A stretch of 57,608 bases of DNA from Bacteroidota bacterium (GTDB taxonomy: Bacteria > Bacteroidota > Bacteroidia > UKL13-3), in the NCBI GenBank assembly GCA_947464275.1, contig CANHVU010000022.1, positions 1-57,608 on the forward strand, written 5' to 3'. The notes beneath the pieces were generated by a model. It was not told the DNA's origin, searched no databases, and saw only the letters and a program-made list of their open reading frames with translations. Of this stretch, positions 25,149 to 34,277 are shown piece after piece (the stretch's first letter is position 1; each line of letters opens with the position of its first letter). The translations under genes and the position numbers were made by a program.

Positions 25149-26150
25149 TTACCTAGCACTTGGAGCCACTTCCAAACTTTCAAATTCATTATTAAAGTAT
25201 TTGTAATGCGCTGTCATAGCAATCATTGCAGCATTATCAGTACAATATTCAAAAGCAGGAATAAAGGTTTTCCATTGGTGTTTTTTTTCAGCATCTTCTA
25301 TCGCTTTTCGTAATCCACTATTTGCCGAAACACCTCCTGCTAATGCAATATTTTTTATGCCTGTTTGTTTACTAGCTAAAACCAATTTTTTCATTAAATG
25401 AGTAACAATACTATGTTGTATTGATGCACACAAATTGTCTCTATTGTCATTAATAAAATTTTCGTTTTTTGCCATTTCATTTTTTAAGAAATACAAAAAC
25501 GAAGTTTTTAATCCACTAAAACTATAGTCAAGTTCTGGAATATTGGGTTTAGCAAATTCATAAACTACATTTCCTTGTTGGGCATATTTATCAATTAATG
25601 GCCCACCAGGATAAGGCAAACTCAACATTTTCGCTGCTTTATCAAAAGCCTCACCTGCTGCATCATCAATGGTTTTTCCTATAATTTCACTTTCGAAATA
25701 ATTCTTGAAAATAGCTATCTGTGTATGACCGCCACTTACGGTTAAGCATAGAAAAGGAAATGCAGGTTTGGGTTCATCAATAAAATGTGCTAGAACATGT
25801 GCCTGCATGTGGTTAACAGCTATAAGTGGAATATTTAAGGTTTGTGCTAATGATTTTGCAAAACTACATCCAACCATTAAAGAACCAATTAAACCTGGGT
25901 TTTGTGTAAATGCTATGGCGTTCAATTCAGATAATTGAATATTAGCTTGTTTTACAGCTACATCTAAAACCGGAACTATATTAGCTTGATGCGCTCTGCT
26001 GGCCAATTCAGGAACCACGCCTCCGTATTGCTCATGTACCTTTTGCCCTGCAACTACATTACTTAATATTTTTCCGTTTTTTATAATGGAAACAGCAGTA
26101 TCATCGCAGCTTGACTCGATGGCAAGTATAGTTATATTGGTTAACGACAT
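25149..26150 (-). CDS. tsaD: tRNA threonylcarbamoyladenosine transferase TsaD
   Basis: 333 residues from the ATG at 26150 (another ATG at 26162 would add four). ASKHA-fold motifs: ILAIESSCDDTAVSII, VPELASRAHQ, PGLIGSLMVGCSFAKSLA, the metal-binding HMQAHVLAH, LTVSGGHTQI, DDAAGEAFDK, YPGGPLID and the late AGGVSANSGLR. With TsaB and TsaE it transfers threonylcarbamoyl to A37 of ANN-decoding tRNAs. It is divergent from tamB, a pairing common in Bacteroidota. Confidence 0.97.
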   Translation of the reverse strand: MSLTNITILAIESSCDDTAVSIIKNGKILSNVVAGQKVHEQYGGVVPELASRAHQANIVPVLDVAVKQANIQLSELNAIAFTQNPGLIGSLMVGCSFAKSLAQTLNIPLIAVNHMQAHVLAHFIDEPKPAFPFLCLTVSGGHTQIAIFKNYFESEIIGKTIDDAAGEAFDKAAKMLSLPYPGGPLIDKYAQQGNVVYEFAKPNIPELDYSFSGLKTSFLYFLKNEMAKNENFINDNRDNLCASIQHSIVTHLMKKLVLASKQTGIKNIALAGGVSANSGLRKAIEDAEKKHQWKTFIPAFEYCTDNAAMIAMTAHYKYFNNEFESLEVAPSAR

Positions 26151-26204
26151 TTTATGGTTCAAAATTTGACAGGTGTAATTTATTCCAATCAGAATAAATT
26201 ATTA

Positions 26205-26212
26205 TATATTTG
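26205..26212 (+). promoter_or_regulatory. Candidate -7 box TATATTTG for tamB
   Basis: A perfect TAnnTTTG match ending 11 nt before the TTG start at 26224, implying a leader of only a few nt. No ideal -33 TTG. Confidence 0.5.
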
Positions 26213-26223
26213 GCAAAACTACA

Positions 26224-29200
26224 TTGAAAAAGCTATTAATTAAAATATCGTACACATTTATAGGAATTTTCTTTTCCCTATTGCTATTGGGCTACCTGAT
26301 ATTTAATAGTGGAACTTTTCAAAATTTCATAATCCAAAAAGCTGATAACTACTTAAGTAAAGCATTTAAATGCGAAATTTCAATTGGTAGATTTAACTAT
26401 GATGGTTGGACAACATTTAGTTTAGATAATATTTATTGGGGTGATCAAAAAAAAGATACGCTGTTTTTTGTAGAAAATTTACAATTCGATTTAGGTGGGG
26501 TTGAACTAGACTCATCTAAATTTACCCTTTCTAAAGTAAATATTAATGGAGGTATGTGTAAAATAATTACCTACCAAGATAAAACTTTTAATATTGATGT
26601 TTTATTCAATATTTTAGATCCTAATGATACCATGCCACCAGACCCCAATGCTCAAAAATTTAAACTTATTTTTGATGAAGTAAATGGAAAAAACTGTAGG
26701 TTTAAAATGATTGATTATACTGCAAAATGGGATCAACCAGGGTTTAATCCTTTTGATGAAGATTTTTACAATATTGACATTAAAGCTTCGCATTTTAAAA
26801 TTATTGAAGACTCACTTCATTTTTTTTTACAAAACTTGAGTGGGATGGAAAAAGGTGGTTTGCAAATAAAAAAGATGGCCTGCAAAACTATCATTTCGCC
26901 TACCACCATGGAGTTTGCTAACCTTGATTTGCAACTTAATAAGAGTAAAATTAAGGATTATGCGTGTATGCGATATGCTAATTACGATAGCATGGCAAAT
27001 AATTTTATAAGCAATGTTAGGCTTGAAGCCAATTTAAAACAAAGCTACGTGCACATATCCGATATAGCATTTTTTGCTCCGCTTTTAAATCAATATGATT
27101 ATGATGCTACCATAACTGCAAAAATTAAAGGGACCATTGATAACTTAAGTATGAAAAATGGGCATTTACGCTATGCAAATAATACCGAATTTAATGGCAG
27201 TGCTAGTTTAAGTGGCTTACCCGATATTGACCAAACGTTTTTTGAAATTAAAGCTGATTATGCCACTTCAACTAAAAAGGAATTAGATAAACTTGCGGGC
27301 ATGGTATTACCAGCCGAATTAGAACGCTTTGGTTTGCTAAAATTTAAAGGAAGTTATACAGGTTTTTATAACGATTTTGTGGCTTATGGAAATTTAGAAA
27401 CTCCCTTTGGAAATATCAGTTCCGATTTAAATATGAAACTTACAGATGATGCTTTGCAATCCATTTATTCGGGAAACTTAAACTTAACTGAATTTAATTT
27501 AGGTGCATTGTTAAACGATACCAAACAGTTTGGAATGGTTAGTCTAACCAGTGAGTTGAATGGAAAAGGATTTGACTTAAAAACGTTAAAAGCAAATACC
27601 ACTACCACAATTAAAAACTTTACCTATAATAATTACGATTATAAAAATATTAGCATAATTGGTGATTTTGACCGAAAATATTTTAATGGAAAACTAGAAA
27701 TTGATGATGAAAACATTGCATTAAACTTAGTTGGTAAAGCAGATTTAAATAAAAAAATCCCTGAATTTTTATTTGAAACAAATATAAACCAAGCCCATTT
27801 AAGAACACTTAATTTATACGACAAGGACATTATTTTAACCACTAAAATTAATGGAGATTTTGCTGTAAAAGATATTGATAGAAATAATGGTGAACTTAAT
27901 ATAAGTAACACCACTTTAGAATACAACCATGTTGATTATACAATCAATCAAATTAAAGTAAAATCAAGCAATGCTGGAACTGAAAACAGAAATTTGGTGC
28001 TAAAAAGTGATTTCCTAAATGCTACTATTAATGGAGAATATAATTTTTTAAGTCTTTACAAATGCTTTAACAACATGCTCTGTAAAGTGGTGCCTAATTA
28101 TTTATCGCCATATAAAAACGAAGAAATTACCAAACAGAACTTTAGCTTTGATTTAGCTTTAGATAATACTCAAAAACTAAATGTATTATTTTTTCCTGAC
28201 TTAGATATAGAGCAACTTGAGCTTAAAGGTAATTTAAATAATTATAAAGATAAAGCCGAGGTGCTTGGTTATGTAGAAACATTTAGATACAAAAATTATC
28301 TGTTAAATGATTTAACGCTAAAAACAGAAATTAAACCCAATAATTCAGCTCAATTTTTATTTGCTATTTCAAAGTTTGCCCAAAATGATACCATTTTGAT
28401 GAAGGAGTTTGCATTAAAAGCTAGCGGGGCAAACAATAAAGCGTTACTACAAGTTATTGTTCAAGATACAACCAGTTTAATTTATGCAAACCTAAATAGC
28501 GCTGTAAATTTTTTACCTAAACAAGTACAGTTTAAGTTCAATGAATCTAATGTCATTTACAGTCAATCAAACTGGAAAATAAATCCAGATGGAGAATTAA
28601 ATTTATACGACTCATTGATTAAAATTGAACAAGTAGCATTGAGTAGTGGCAAACAATTGATAGCAATAAATGGGCAGGTTAATCAAAAAACTAACAAAAA
28701 GAATCTATTGGTTTCGTTAACAGATTTTGAACTTAATAACCTAAATTTACTTTATCCTAATTTATACATTAACATAGAGGGGAAAAGTAATGGTAATCTT
28801 TCATATCAATCGTATCAAGATAAGAATATAATAAATGGAAACGTTGTTGTAAATAACCTAAAATTGGATAATGACACCATTGGTGATATTGAGTTAATAA
28901 GCAATTTTGACGATAAAAATAAACGACTTTCGTTTGATGCAACTGCCTTAAACGGTAAGTTAAATAACTTTGAAGCTAGTGGGTATTGGTTAGTTAATAC
29001 CAATGTAATTGATGCCAATGTTAGCTTTAGCGAGGCCGATGCAAGTGCCTTTCAATCGTTTGGTAAAGATTATATAACCATTTATAAAGGTAAACTAAGT
29101 TTAAAAGCTTTAGTTAGTGGAACAATAGATAAACCAGATATTGATGGCGTTTTACAAGTAAATAATTTACACACCAAAATTAACTATTTACAAACTACTT

Positions 29201-30606
29201 ACCATTGCACCAATACCATTCATTTTAATAAAAGTATCATAGAGTTTGTACCTTTTGAAATGATGGATATAAATAACAATATTGCCAAAGTAAGTGGCAG
29301 TATTAACCACCATAATTTTAACAGATTTGACTTTGATATAGACATCAAAGAATTTAATAACCTAATGGTTTTAAATACTACTAGTAAAGACAATTCGCTT
29401 TACCATGGACAAGCATTTGGAAGCGGAAATATGTCGATTAAGGGTCCCTTAAATGATATTGCCCTAAACATAGAAGCTGCAACTGAAAAAGGCACCAAAG
29501 TTACTATTACTCCATTTGGTGTGAGCGATGGTGAAGATGAAACACTGATGCACTTCAATTCGAAAGATACCACCAAAAAACTTTTAATAACAAGGCAAGA
29601 AAATTTAAGTGGATTTTCAATTAATTGTTTAATAAAAACTAGGCCAAATGCTGAAGTAGCAATTTTGTTAAACGAACAAACTGATGATAAAATTAGAGCT
29701 ACTGGTTTAGGTGATATAAAACTTGAACTTACTCGACAAGGCGCATTTAATATGTATGGCGAGTATAATGTTATTGAGGGTGACTATATTTTTACTGCAT
29801 TAAATATTGTTCCAAAAAAATTTAAATTACAAAAAAGTAATATAAATTGGAGTGGCGACCCATTGAATGCCCAGCTAAATATTGTAGGTGTTTATAAGTT
29901 AAGAACAACAACAAGCGAACTCACTGGTAATAGTGCAGCTGCCACTCAAAATACAAACGGAACAGCAACTAGCGACCCCAAAACTACTGTTGAAGCTGTA
30001 ATGAATATTAAAGGCTCTTTATTACAACCACAATATGTATTTGATTTAAATTTCCCTGATATTGATAATTCAATGAACAGCAGCAGTATTTCTGATTTAA
30101 ATTTAGCAGTTAGTAATTTACGTAAAGAGCCTGAAAATATGACTCAGCAAATCATTAGTTTAATAGTTTTTGGAAGATTTACTTCTATTAATTCGGCTAA
30201 TTCAGCCACTGCAGGAATAAATAATAATATTGGCATTAATACCCTTTCTCAAATAGCTTCAGCTCAAGTTACCAATATAGTAAACAAGTACATACCTAAT
30301 TTTGACTTAAATGTTGATCTTATAAATAGCACGGACCAAACTAGAAGAAATATTATAATATCCGCTAGTAAGAAATTACTTAATAATAAATTGGAGGTCC
30401 GTGGAAGTTTTGCTACCGATAATTCACAAAATAATATTTTAGCACAATACAATATTTCACAAAATGGAAATTTTAAAGCAAGGGCATTTAATAGATTTAC
30501 CACAGATCCAATTTTTAATAGAAACATAACCACCCAAGGCATTGGATTGTATTATCGCAAAGAGTTTGATGGTATAAAAGATTTATTTAAAAAGAGAGCA
30601 TATTAA
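26224..30606 (+). CDS. tamB: Translocation and assembly module protein TamB (DUF490)
   Basis: 1460 residues from a TTG start at 26224, which gives the N-terminal membrane anchor (KKLLIKISYTFIGIFFSLLL). A very long beta-rich central region follows, as in AsmA/TamB bridge proteins, with recurrent short strands (for example GELNISNTTLEYN, GVLQVNNLHTKINY). The conserved C-terminal DUF490 domain (about 1130-1450) includes GLGDIKLELTRQGAFNMYGEYNVIEG, LNIVGVYKLRTT, and a tail ending TTQGIGLYYRKEFD. TamB spans the periplasm and is thought to move lipids or barrel proteins to the outer membrane. The usual TamA partner is not in this window. Confidence 0.93.
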   Translation: MKKLLIKISYTFIGIFFSLLLLGYLIFNSGTFQNFIIQKADNYLSKAFKCEISIGRFNYDGWTTFSLDNIYWGDQKKDTLFFVENLQFDLGGVELDSSKFTLSKVNINGGMCKIITYQDKTFNIDVLFNILDPNDTMPPDPNAQKFKLIFDEVNGKNCRFKMIDYTAKWDQPGFNPFDEDFYNIDIKASHFKIIEDSLHFFLQNLSGMEKGGLQIKKMACKTIISPTTMEFANLDLQLNKSKIKDYACMRYANYDSMANNFISNVRLEANLKQSYVHISDIAFFAPLLNQYDYDATITAKIKGTIDNLSMKNGHLRYANNTEFNGSASLSGLPDIDQTFFEIKADYATSTKKELDKLAGMVLPAELERFGLLKFKGSYTGFYNDFVAYGNLETPFGNISSDLNMKLTDDALQSIYSGNLNLTEFNLGALLNDTKQFGMVSLTSELNGKGFDLKTLKANTTTTIKNFTYNNYDYKNISIIGDFDRKYFNGKLEIDDENIALNLVGKADLNKKIPEFLFETNINQAHLRTLNLYDKDIILTTKINGDFAVKDIDRNNGELNISNTTLEYNHVDYTINQIKVKSSNAGTENRNLVLKSDFLNATINGEYNFLSLYKCFNNMLCKVVPNYLSPYKNEEITKQNFSFDLALDNTQKLNVLFFPDLDIEQLELKGNLNNYKDKAEVLGYVETFRYKNYLLNDLTLKTEIKPNNSAQFLFAISKFAQNDTILMKEFALKASGANNKALLQVIVQDTTSLIYANLNSAVNFLPKQVQFKFNESNVIYSQSNWKINPDGELNLYDSLIKIEQVALSSGKQLIAINGQVNQKTNKKNLLVSLTDFELNNLNLLYPNLYINIEGKSNGNLSYQSYQDKNIINGNVVVNNLKLDNDTIGDIELISNFDDKNKRLSFDATALNGKLNNFEASGYWLVNTNVIDANVSFSEADASAFQSFGKDYITIYKGKLSLKALVSGTIDKPDIDGVLQVNNLHTKINYLQTTYHCTNTIHFNKSIIEFVPFEMMDINNNIAKVSGSINHHNFNRFDFDIDIKEFNNLMVLNTTSKDNSLYHGQAFGSGNMSIKGPLNDIALNIEAATEKGTKVTITPFGVSDGEDETLMHFNSKDTTKKLLITRQENLSGFSINCLIKTRPNAEVAILLNEQTDDKIRATGLGDIKLELTRQGAFNMYGEYNVIEGDYIFTALNIVPKKFKLQKSNINWSGDPLNAQLNIVGVYKLRTTTSELTGNSAAATQNTNGTATSDPKTTVEAVMNIKGSLLQPQYVFDLNFPDIDNSMNSSSISDLNLAVSNLRKEPENMTQQIISLIVFGRFTSINSANSATAGINNNIGINTLSQIASAQVTNIVNKYIPNFDLNVDLINSTDQTRRNIIISASKKLLNNKLEVRGSFATDNSQNNILAQYNISQNGNFKARAFNRFTTDPIFNRNITTQGIGLYYRKEFDGIKDLFKKRAY

Positions 30607-30626
30607 ATAAGAGAATTATTAAATAG

Positions 30627-30663
30627 AAAAGGCTGCTTTGAGAATATTTCAAGCAGCCTTTTT
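30627..30663. terminator. Bidirectional terminator after tamB
   Basis: AAAAGGCTGCTT pairs with AAGCAGCCTTTT around GAGAATATTTC-type loop sequence, with flanking A and T runs. Confidence 0.88.
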
Positions 30664-30684
30664 AGTAAGTTAGGTATATTAGTA

Positions 30685-31560
30685 TTAAGCCAATTCTACT
30701 GTTTTGCTATAACAAATATCAAAAATATTTGGAATAGCATCAATTATTTTAAACTGAACCAATTTACCAAAAATAACATTCATTTCTTCTTCGTTTAATT
30801 CGGCTTTGGCTGCATATTCTAACTCGCTGAACCATTTCATAGCATCGGCTAATTTAATTTGATAACGCCAAGCAATTAAATCAACTGCTTCATCGTTGTA
30901 TTTTAATTCATTGCAACTTTGGTTCACTATCTCCAATACTTCATTCAAAGTTTGTGGTTGATTTTCAATAAAATCGTCAGTGGCAACTACAGCAAAACAA
31001 GGCCAAGGTGTTTTGCATTCACCAATCATTTTAAACTCGCCATTGTCAACAAAAGGTTTAGTGGTAAATTTTTCCCACATAAACAGTTGGGCAGTATCTT
31101 CAGCCAAAGCTTTTCTGGCACCAGTTAGGTTACCTATAATTTCAAAATCTGTTTCATCATTAATGGTCAAACTATTGTTAGCAGCATTAACATAAGCCAT
31201 TAAATGCGAACCTGATTTATAACGACTGATGGCATATTTATGACCTTGCATTTCGGCAATGGTATTTATGGGCGATTTTGCATTTACAAATATACCCCAA
31301 CGCAAAGGAGAGTTAACGTAAAATTGTACTATTTTACTAGGGTTTCCATGAGTAATATCGGCTATCACACCTTCGGTTAAAGCTATGGCAATGTCTATTT
31401 CACCATCGCGCAACATTTTACACATTGCCCCTGTACCACCTGGAACATCAATCCATTCAATTTCAATACCTTTTTCTGCAAATTTTCCATTTTCAATGGC
31501 TAGATGCCAAGCTAAATTAAAATGTTCAGGTACACCGCCAACTCTAACTGTTTTTATCAT
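30685..31560 (-). CDS. Cytoplasmic PBP2-fold protein (Ca3427-like / NMT1-THI5-like)
   Basis: 291 residues. It has the type 2 periplasmic-binding fold of the SsuA/NMT1 class: VRVGGVPEHFNLAWHLAIENGKFAEKGIEIEWIDV, PGGTGAMCKMLRDGEIDIAIALTEGVIADI, SPINTIAEMQGHKYAISRYKSGSHLM, then GEFKMIGECKTPWPCFAVVATDDFI. It starts directly with MIKTVRVGG and has no signal peptide or lipobox, and no ABC transporter permease or ATPase gene adjoins. So it is unlikely to serve import and may be an intracellular binding protein or enzyme like the Ca3427 group. Substrate unknown. Confidence 0.8.
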   Translation of the reverse strand: MIKTVRVGGVPEHFNLAWHLAIENGKFAEKGIEIEWIDVPGGTGAMCKMLRDGEIDIAIALTEGVIADITHGNPSKIVQFYVNSPLRWGIFVNAKSPINTIAEMQGHKYAISRYKSGSHLMAYVNAANNSLTINDETDFEIIGNLTGARKALAEDTAQLFMWEKFTTKPFVDNGEFKMIGECKTPWPCFAVVATDDFIENQPQTLNEVLEIVNQSCNELKYNDEAVDLIAWRYQIKLADAMKWFSELEYAAKAELNEEEMNVIFGKLVQFKIIDAIPNIFDICYSKTVELA

Positions 31561-31745
31561 TAATTATATAAATTAATTGAGCAATAAATTGTTTTAAAAC
31601 CACACAAAAATAGTATTATTACTACAAATTAGTATGTAAATAAATCAGTTTAAAACCCAAGATTATTTAATTTTTACTGCCAGCTCCAATAAAATATAGT
31701 TATTTTCCAATAAAAGTTATGTAAACAATTAGGCTAAAAACATTT

Positions 31746-31753
31746 TATATTCG
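31746..31753 (+). promoter_or_regulatory. Candidate -7 box TATATTCG for accC
   Basis: TATATTCG, a TAnnTTTG variant, lies 13 nt before the ATG at 31767. No ideal -33 TTG. Confidence 0.45.
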
Positions 31754-31766
31754 CCCCAATAATTTT

Positions 31767-33245
31767 ATGAAAAAAATACTTGTAGCAAATAGAGGTGAAA
31801 TAGCTTTACGTGTAATGCGCACGGCTAAAGAAATGGGAATAAAAACAGTAGCTGTATTTAGCGAAGCTGATAGAAAAGCCTTGCATGTACGTTATGCCGA
31901 TGAAGCCGTTTGTATTGGTCCGCCACCAAGTAACCAAAGTTATTTATTAGGCGATAAAATTATTGAAGTTGCTTTGCTATTAGGTGTGGATGGAATACAT
32001 CCTGGATATGGATTTTTAAGTGAAAATGCTTATTTTGCCCGTAAGGTAAAAGAGGCAGGCATTACTTTTATTGGCCCTAGTGCTGAAAGTATGGAAATTA
32101 TGGGCGGAAAAATTTCGGCTAAAAATGCTGTAGCTGCTTTTAATGTTCCAATGGTACCAGGAACTAAAGATGCTTTAACTGATGTAGAAGCCGCTAAAAA
32201 AATTGCAGCCGAAATTGGTTATCCTATTTTAATTAAAGCAAGTGCAGGCGGAGGAGGTAAAGGTATGCGTGTGGTTGAAGAGGAAAGCCAATTTGAAGAA
32301 CAAATTAAATTAGCACAATCGGAAGCTAAAAGTGCTTTTGGCGATGATGCTGTTTTTATAGAAAAATATGTAGGTTCTCCTCGCCATATTGAGTTTCAAA
32401 TTTTAGGTGATACTCATGGAAATATAGTTCATTTATTTGAACGCGAATGCAGCATTCAACGCAGACATCAAAAATTAGTAGAAGAAGCTCCAAGCAGCTG
32501 TTTAACCGAAGAAGTACGCAAAAAAATGGGTGAAGCTGCTGTAAATGTAGCCAAAGCTTGTAATTATGTTGGTGCTGGCACGGTTGAGTTTTTGGTTGAC
32601 GATAAATTAAATTTCTATTTCTTAGAAATGAATACACGTTTGCAAGTAGAACATCCGGTTACTGAGCAAATTGTAAATTTGGATTTAGTAAAAGAGCAAA
32701 TACGAGTAGCACGTGGTGAGGCTTTAGGTTATACTCAAGAAGACTTAAAAATAACTGGTCATGCTATTGAGTTACGTGTTTGTGCAGAAGATCCTGCTAA
32801 TAATTTTTTACCAGATATCGGAAAATTAAATACATACAAAACACCTCAAGGTTATGGTGTGCGTGTAGATGATAGTTTTGAAACTGGCATGGAAATTCCA
32901 ATTCAGTACGACCCTATGATTGCTAAGTTAATTACCTTTGGAAAAGACCGTGAAGAAGCCATGAACCGCATGGTTCGCGCTATTGACGATTACCAGTTAA
33001 CAGGTATTGAAACTACTTTGCCATTTGGAAAATTTGTAATGCAACACGAAGCTTTTAAAACGGGTAAATTTGATACCAAGTTTATTGAAAATTACTTTAA
33101 ACCCGAATATTTAAAACAACCTAATAATTACGATGAAGCTTATGCTTTTGCAGCAGGCGAATTGTTTTTTACCAGCGATGCCGCCTCAAAACAACAAGCG
33201 GTGGAAGGTAAAACCAGTAATTGGTTACAAAATAGAAAAGCTTAA
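31767..33245 (+). CDS. accC: Biotin carboxylase subunit of acyl-CoA carboxylase
   Basis: 492 residues. The biotin carboxylase N-domain (KKILVANRGEIALRVMRTAKEMG), the ATP-grasp core with the glycine loop (KASAGGGGKGMRVV), HIEFQILGD, ECSIQRRHQKLVEEAPS and FLEMNTRLQVEHPVTE, and the C-domain (GHAIELRVCAEDP, LITFGKDREEAM) are all present. It carboxylates biotin using ATP and bicarbonate. It is about 45 residues longer than enteric AccC, with a C-terminal extension (about 450-492) that lacks the biotin AMKM site, so a separate carrier protein is required. No accB or carboxyltransferase adjoins; it may serve acetyl- or propionyl-CoA carboxylase. Confidence 0.93.
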   Translation: MKKILVANRGEIALRVMRTAKEMGIKTVAVFSEADRKALHVRYADEAVCIGPPPSNQSYLLGDKIIEVALLLGVDGIHPGYGFLSENAYFARKVKEAGITFIGPSAESMEIMGGKISAKNAVAAFNVPMVPGTKDALTDVEAAKKIAAEIGYPILIKASAGGGGKGMRVVEEESQFEEQIKLAQSEAKSAFGDDAVFIEKYVGSPRHIEFQILGDTHGNIVHLFERECSIQRRHQKLVEEAPSSCLTEEVRKKMGEAAVNVAKACNYVGAGTVEFLVDDKLNFYFLEMNTRLQVEHPVTEQIVNLDLVKEQIRVARGEALGYTQEDLKITGHAIELRVCAEDPANNFLPDIGKLNTYKTPQGYGVRVDDSFETGMEIPIQYDPMIAKLITFGKDREEAMNRMVRAIDDYQLTGIETTLPFGKFVMQHEAFKTGKFDTKFIENYFKPEYLKQPNNYDEAYAFAAGELFFTSDAASKQQAVEGKTSNWLQNRKA

Positions 33246-33262
33246 AATAGGTTATTAGAAAT

Positions 33263-33296
33263 AAAAAAGGCTGTCTAAAATTAGACAGCCTTTTTT
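33263..33296. terminator. Bidirectional terminator after accC
   Basis: AAAAAAGGCTGTCTAA pairs perfectly with TTAGACAGCCTTTTTT. Confidence 0.92.
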
Positions 33297-33324
33297 ATTT
33301 ATTTAATTTACCAAAAATTACTTT

Positions 33325-33759
33325 TTATAATCCATTGAAATAATAAAGATAAGTATCTGAATTATCTACTTTTTTAAGCCACAATTCTTTATTTGCAAGT
33401 CTTTGAATATTGTAAATAACGGTATCGTTGGTAATAATTATTTTCACATCCTCATCATCATTTAAAAACGACCAAGTTCCATCGGAAACTACTCTGGCAG
33501 GAAAACCAAAAACAGTTCCTTCAATGGTTCGAGTTAATGTACCTGAATTGAAGGCATTATAAATATAAGTTGCTCCATTTAAATCCTGAGTTACTCCATT
33601 TTTTTCATACTTAACCAAAGTCCAAGTATTGGTAAATCTATCTTTTCTAGTTCGTAAAGAAACAATAGGATCATCATCTCCTTTTTTACACGATGGAAGA
33701 ATGGTTACTATTGTGGTAGCAATAATTAATGCTACGAGCATCATTTTAGTTGATTTCAT
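33325..33759 (-). CDS. Lipocalin-like lipoprotein
   Basis: 144 residues. The signal peptide ends in a lipobox (ILPSC, C24), followed by KKGDDDP, a Bacteroidota-style linker. The body begins RFTNTWTLVKYEKNGVTQDLN, the GxW-type first strand of lipocalin-like Bacteroidota lipoproteins. It goes on through short beta strands (GTLTRTIEG, DGTWSFLNDDEDVKIII, IYNIQRLANKELWLKKV) to a Tyr-rich end. Probably outer-membrane anchored; ligand unknown. A single-gene unit. Confidence 0.75.
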   Translation of the reverse strand: MKSTKMMLVALIIATTIVTILPSCKKGDDDPIVSLRTRKDRFTNTWTLVKYEKNGVTQDLNGATYIYNAFNSGTLTRTIEGTVFGFPARVVSDGTWSFLNDDEDVKIIITNDTVIYNIQRLANKELWLKKVDNSDTYLYYFNGL

Positions 33760-33887
33760 AATTTTTGTTTTTTAGTGAATAATTTTAGTTAAATTATTTA
33801 CTGCAAAACTCTTTAATTATCAATTCAATGTAATTACAAAACAAATGCTAAAGATTGTAAAATTCTCATGCTTGTTATTTTAAACTG

Positions 33888-33945
33888 AAAGATTGTTGGA
33901 TGGCTGTATTGTTGATTAGCTGAATTGTTGGATTGCCCAAAGCTA
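33888..33945. repeat. Low-complexity GATTGTTGGAT repeats
   Basis: Words of the kind GATTGTTGGATGGCTG and GAATTGTTGGATTG, the same vocabulary (in this orientation) as 50526-50757 and the reverse complement of that at 4288-4500. Confidence 0.6.
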
Positions 33946-34026
33946 GAGGCTAGTTTCCAGCAGCCTACAAACAAATCAAACAAAAATCAACTTAGATAAT
34001 TAAAAATCAAATACTAAACTTGCAGC

Positions 34027-34212
34027 GTGGAAGTAATTACTAAAACAGAACCAAAACCAATAGAATGCCCAGTTCCTCATGGTAAACGTTGGAAATGGCT
34101 TGGTTATGTTAAAAGATTAGGTTTTTGGGGTTTTATGTTCTTTTTAATTAAAGGCGTAACCTTATACATTGTGTTGCCTTATTTGGCAGCAAAAGGAATT
34201 TTTAAATGGTAA
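34027..34212 (+). CDS. Small single-TM protein
   Basis: 61 residues from a GTG start. The N-terminal part (MEVITKTEPKPIECPVPHG) is soluble and includes a lone Cys-Pro-x-Pro. A basic KRWKWLGYVKR stretch leads into one membrane helix (about 32-54) with the end LAAKGIFKW. No family recognised. A perfect terminator 12 nt downstream and the clean frame support a real gene. Confidence 0.5.
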   Translation: MEVITKTEPKPIECPVPHGKRWKWLGYVKRLGFWGFMFFLIKGVTLYIVLPYLAAKGIFKW

Positions 34213-34224
34213 AATTTTTTAAAT

Positions 34225-34263
34225 AAAAAGCCCTTGTTACAATTTGATAACAAGGGCTTTTTT
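34225..34263. terminator. Bidirectional terminator
   Basis: AAAAAGCCCTTGTTA pairs with TAACAAGGGCTTTTT around CAATTTGA. It separates the small membrane protein from the sugar transferase operon on the other strand. Confidence 0.92.
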
Positions 34264-34277
34264 GTTGCTTTTAAAAT

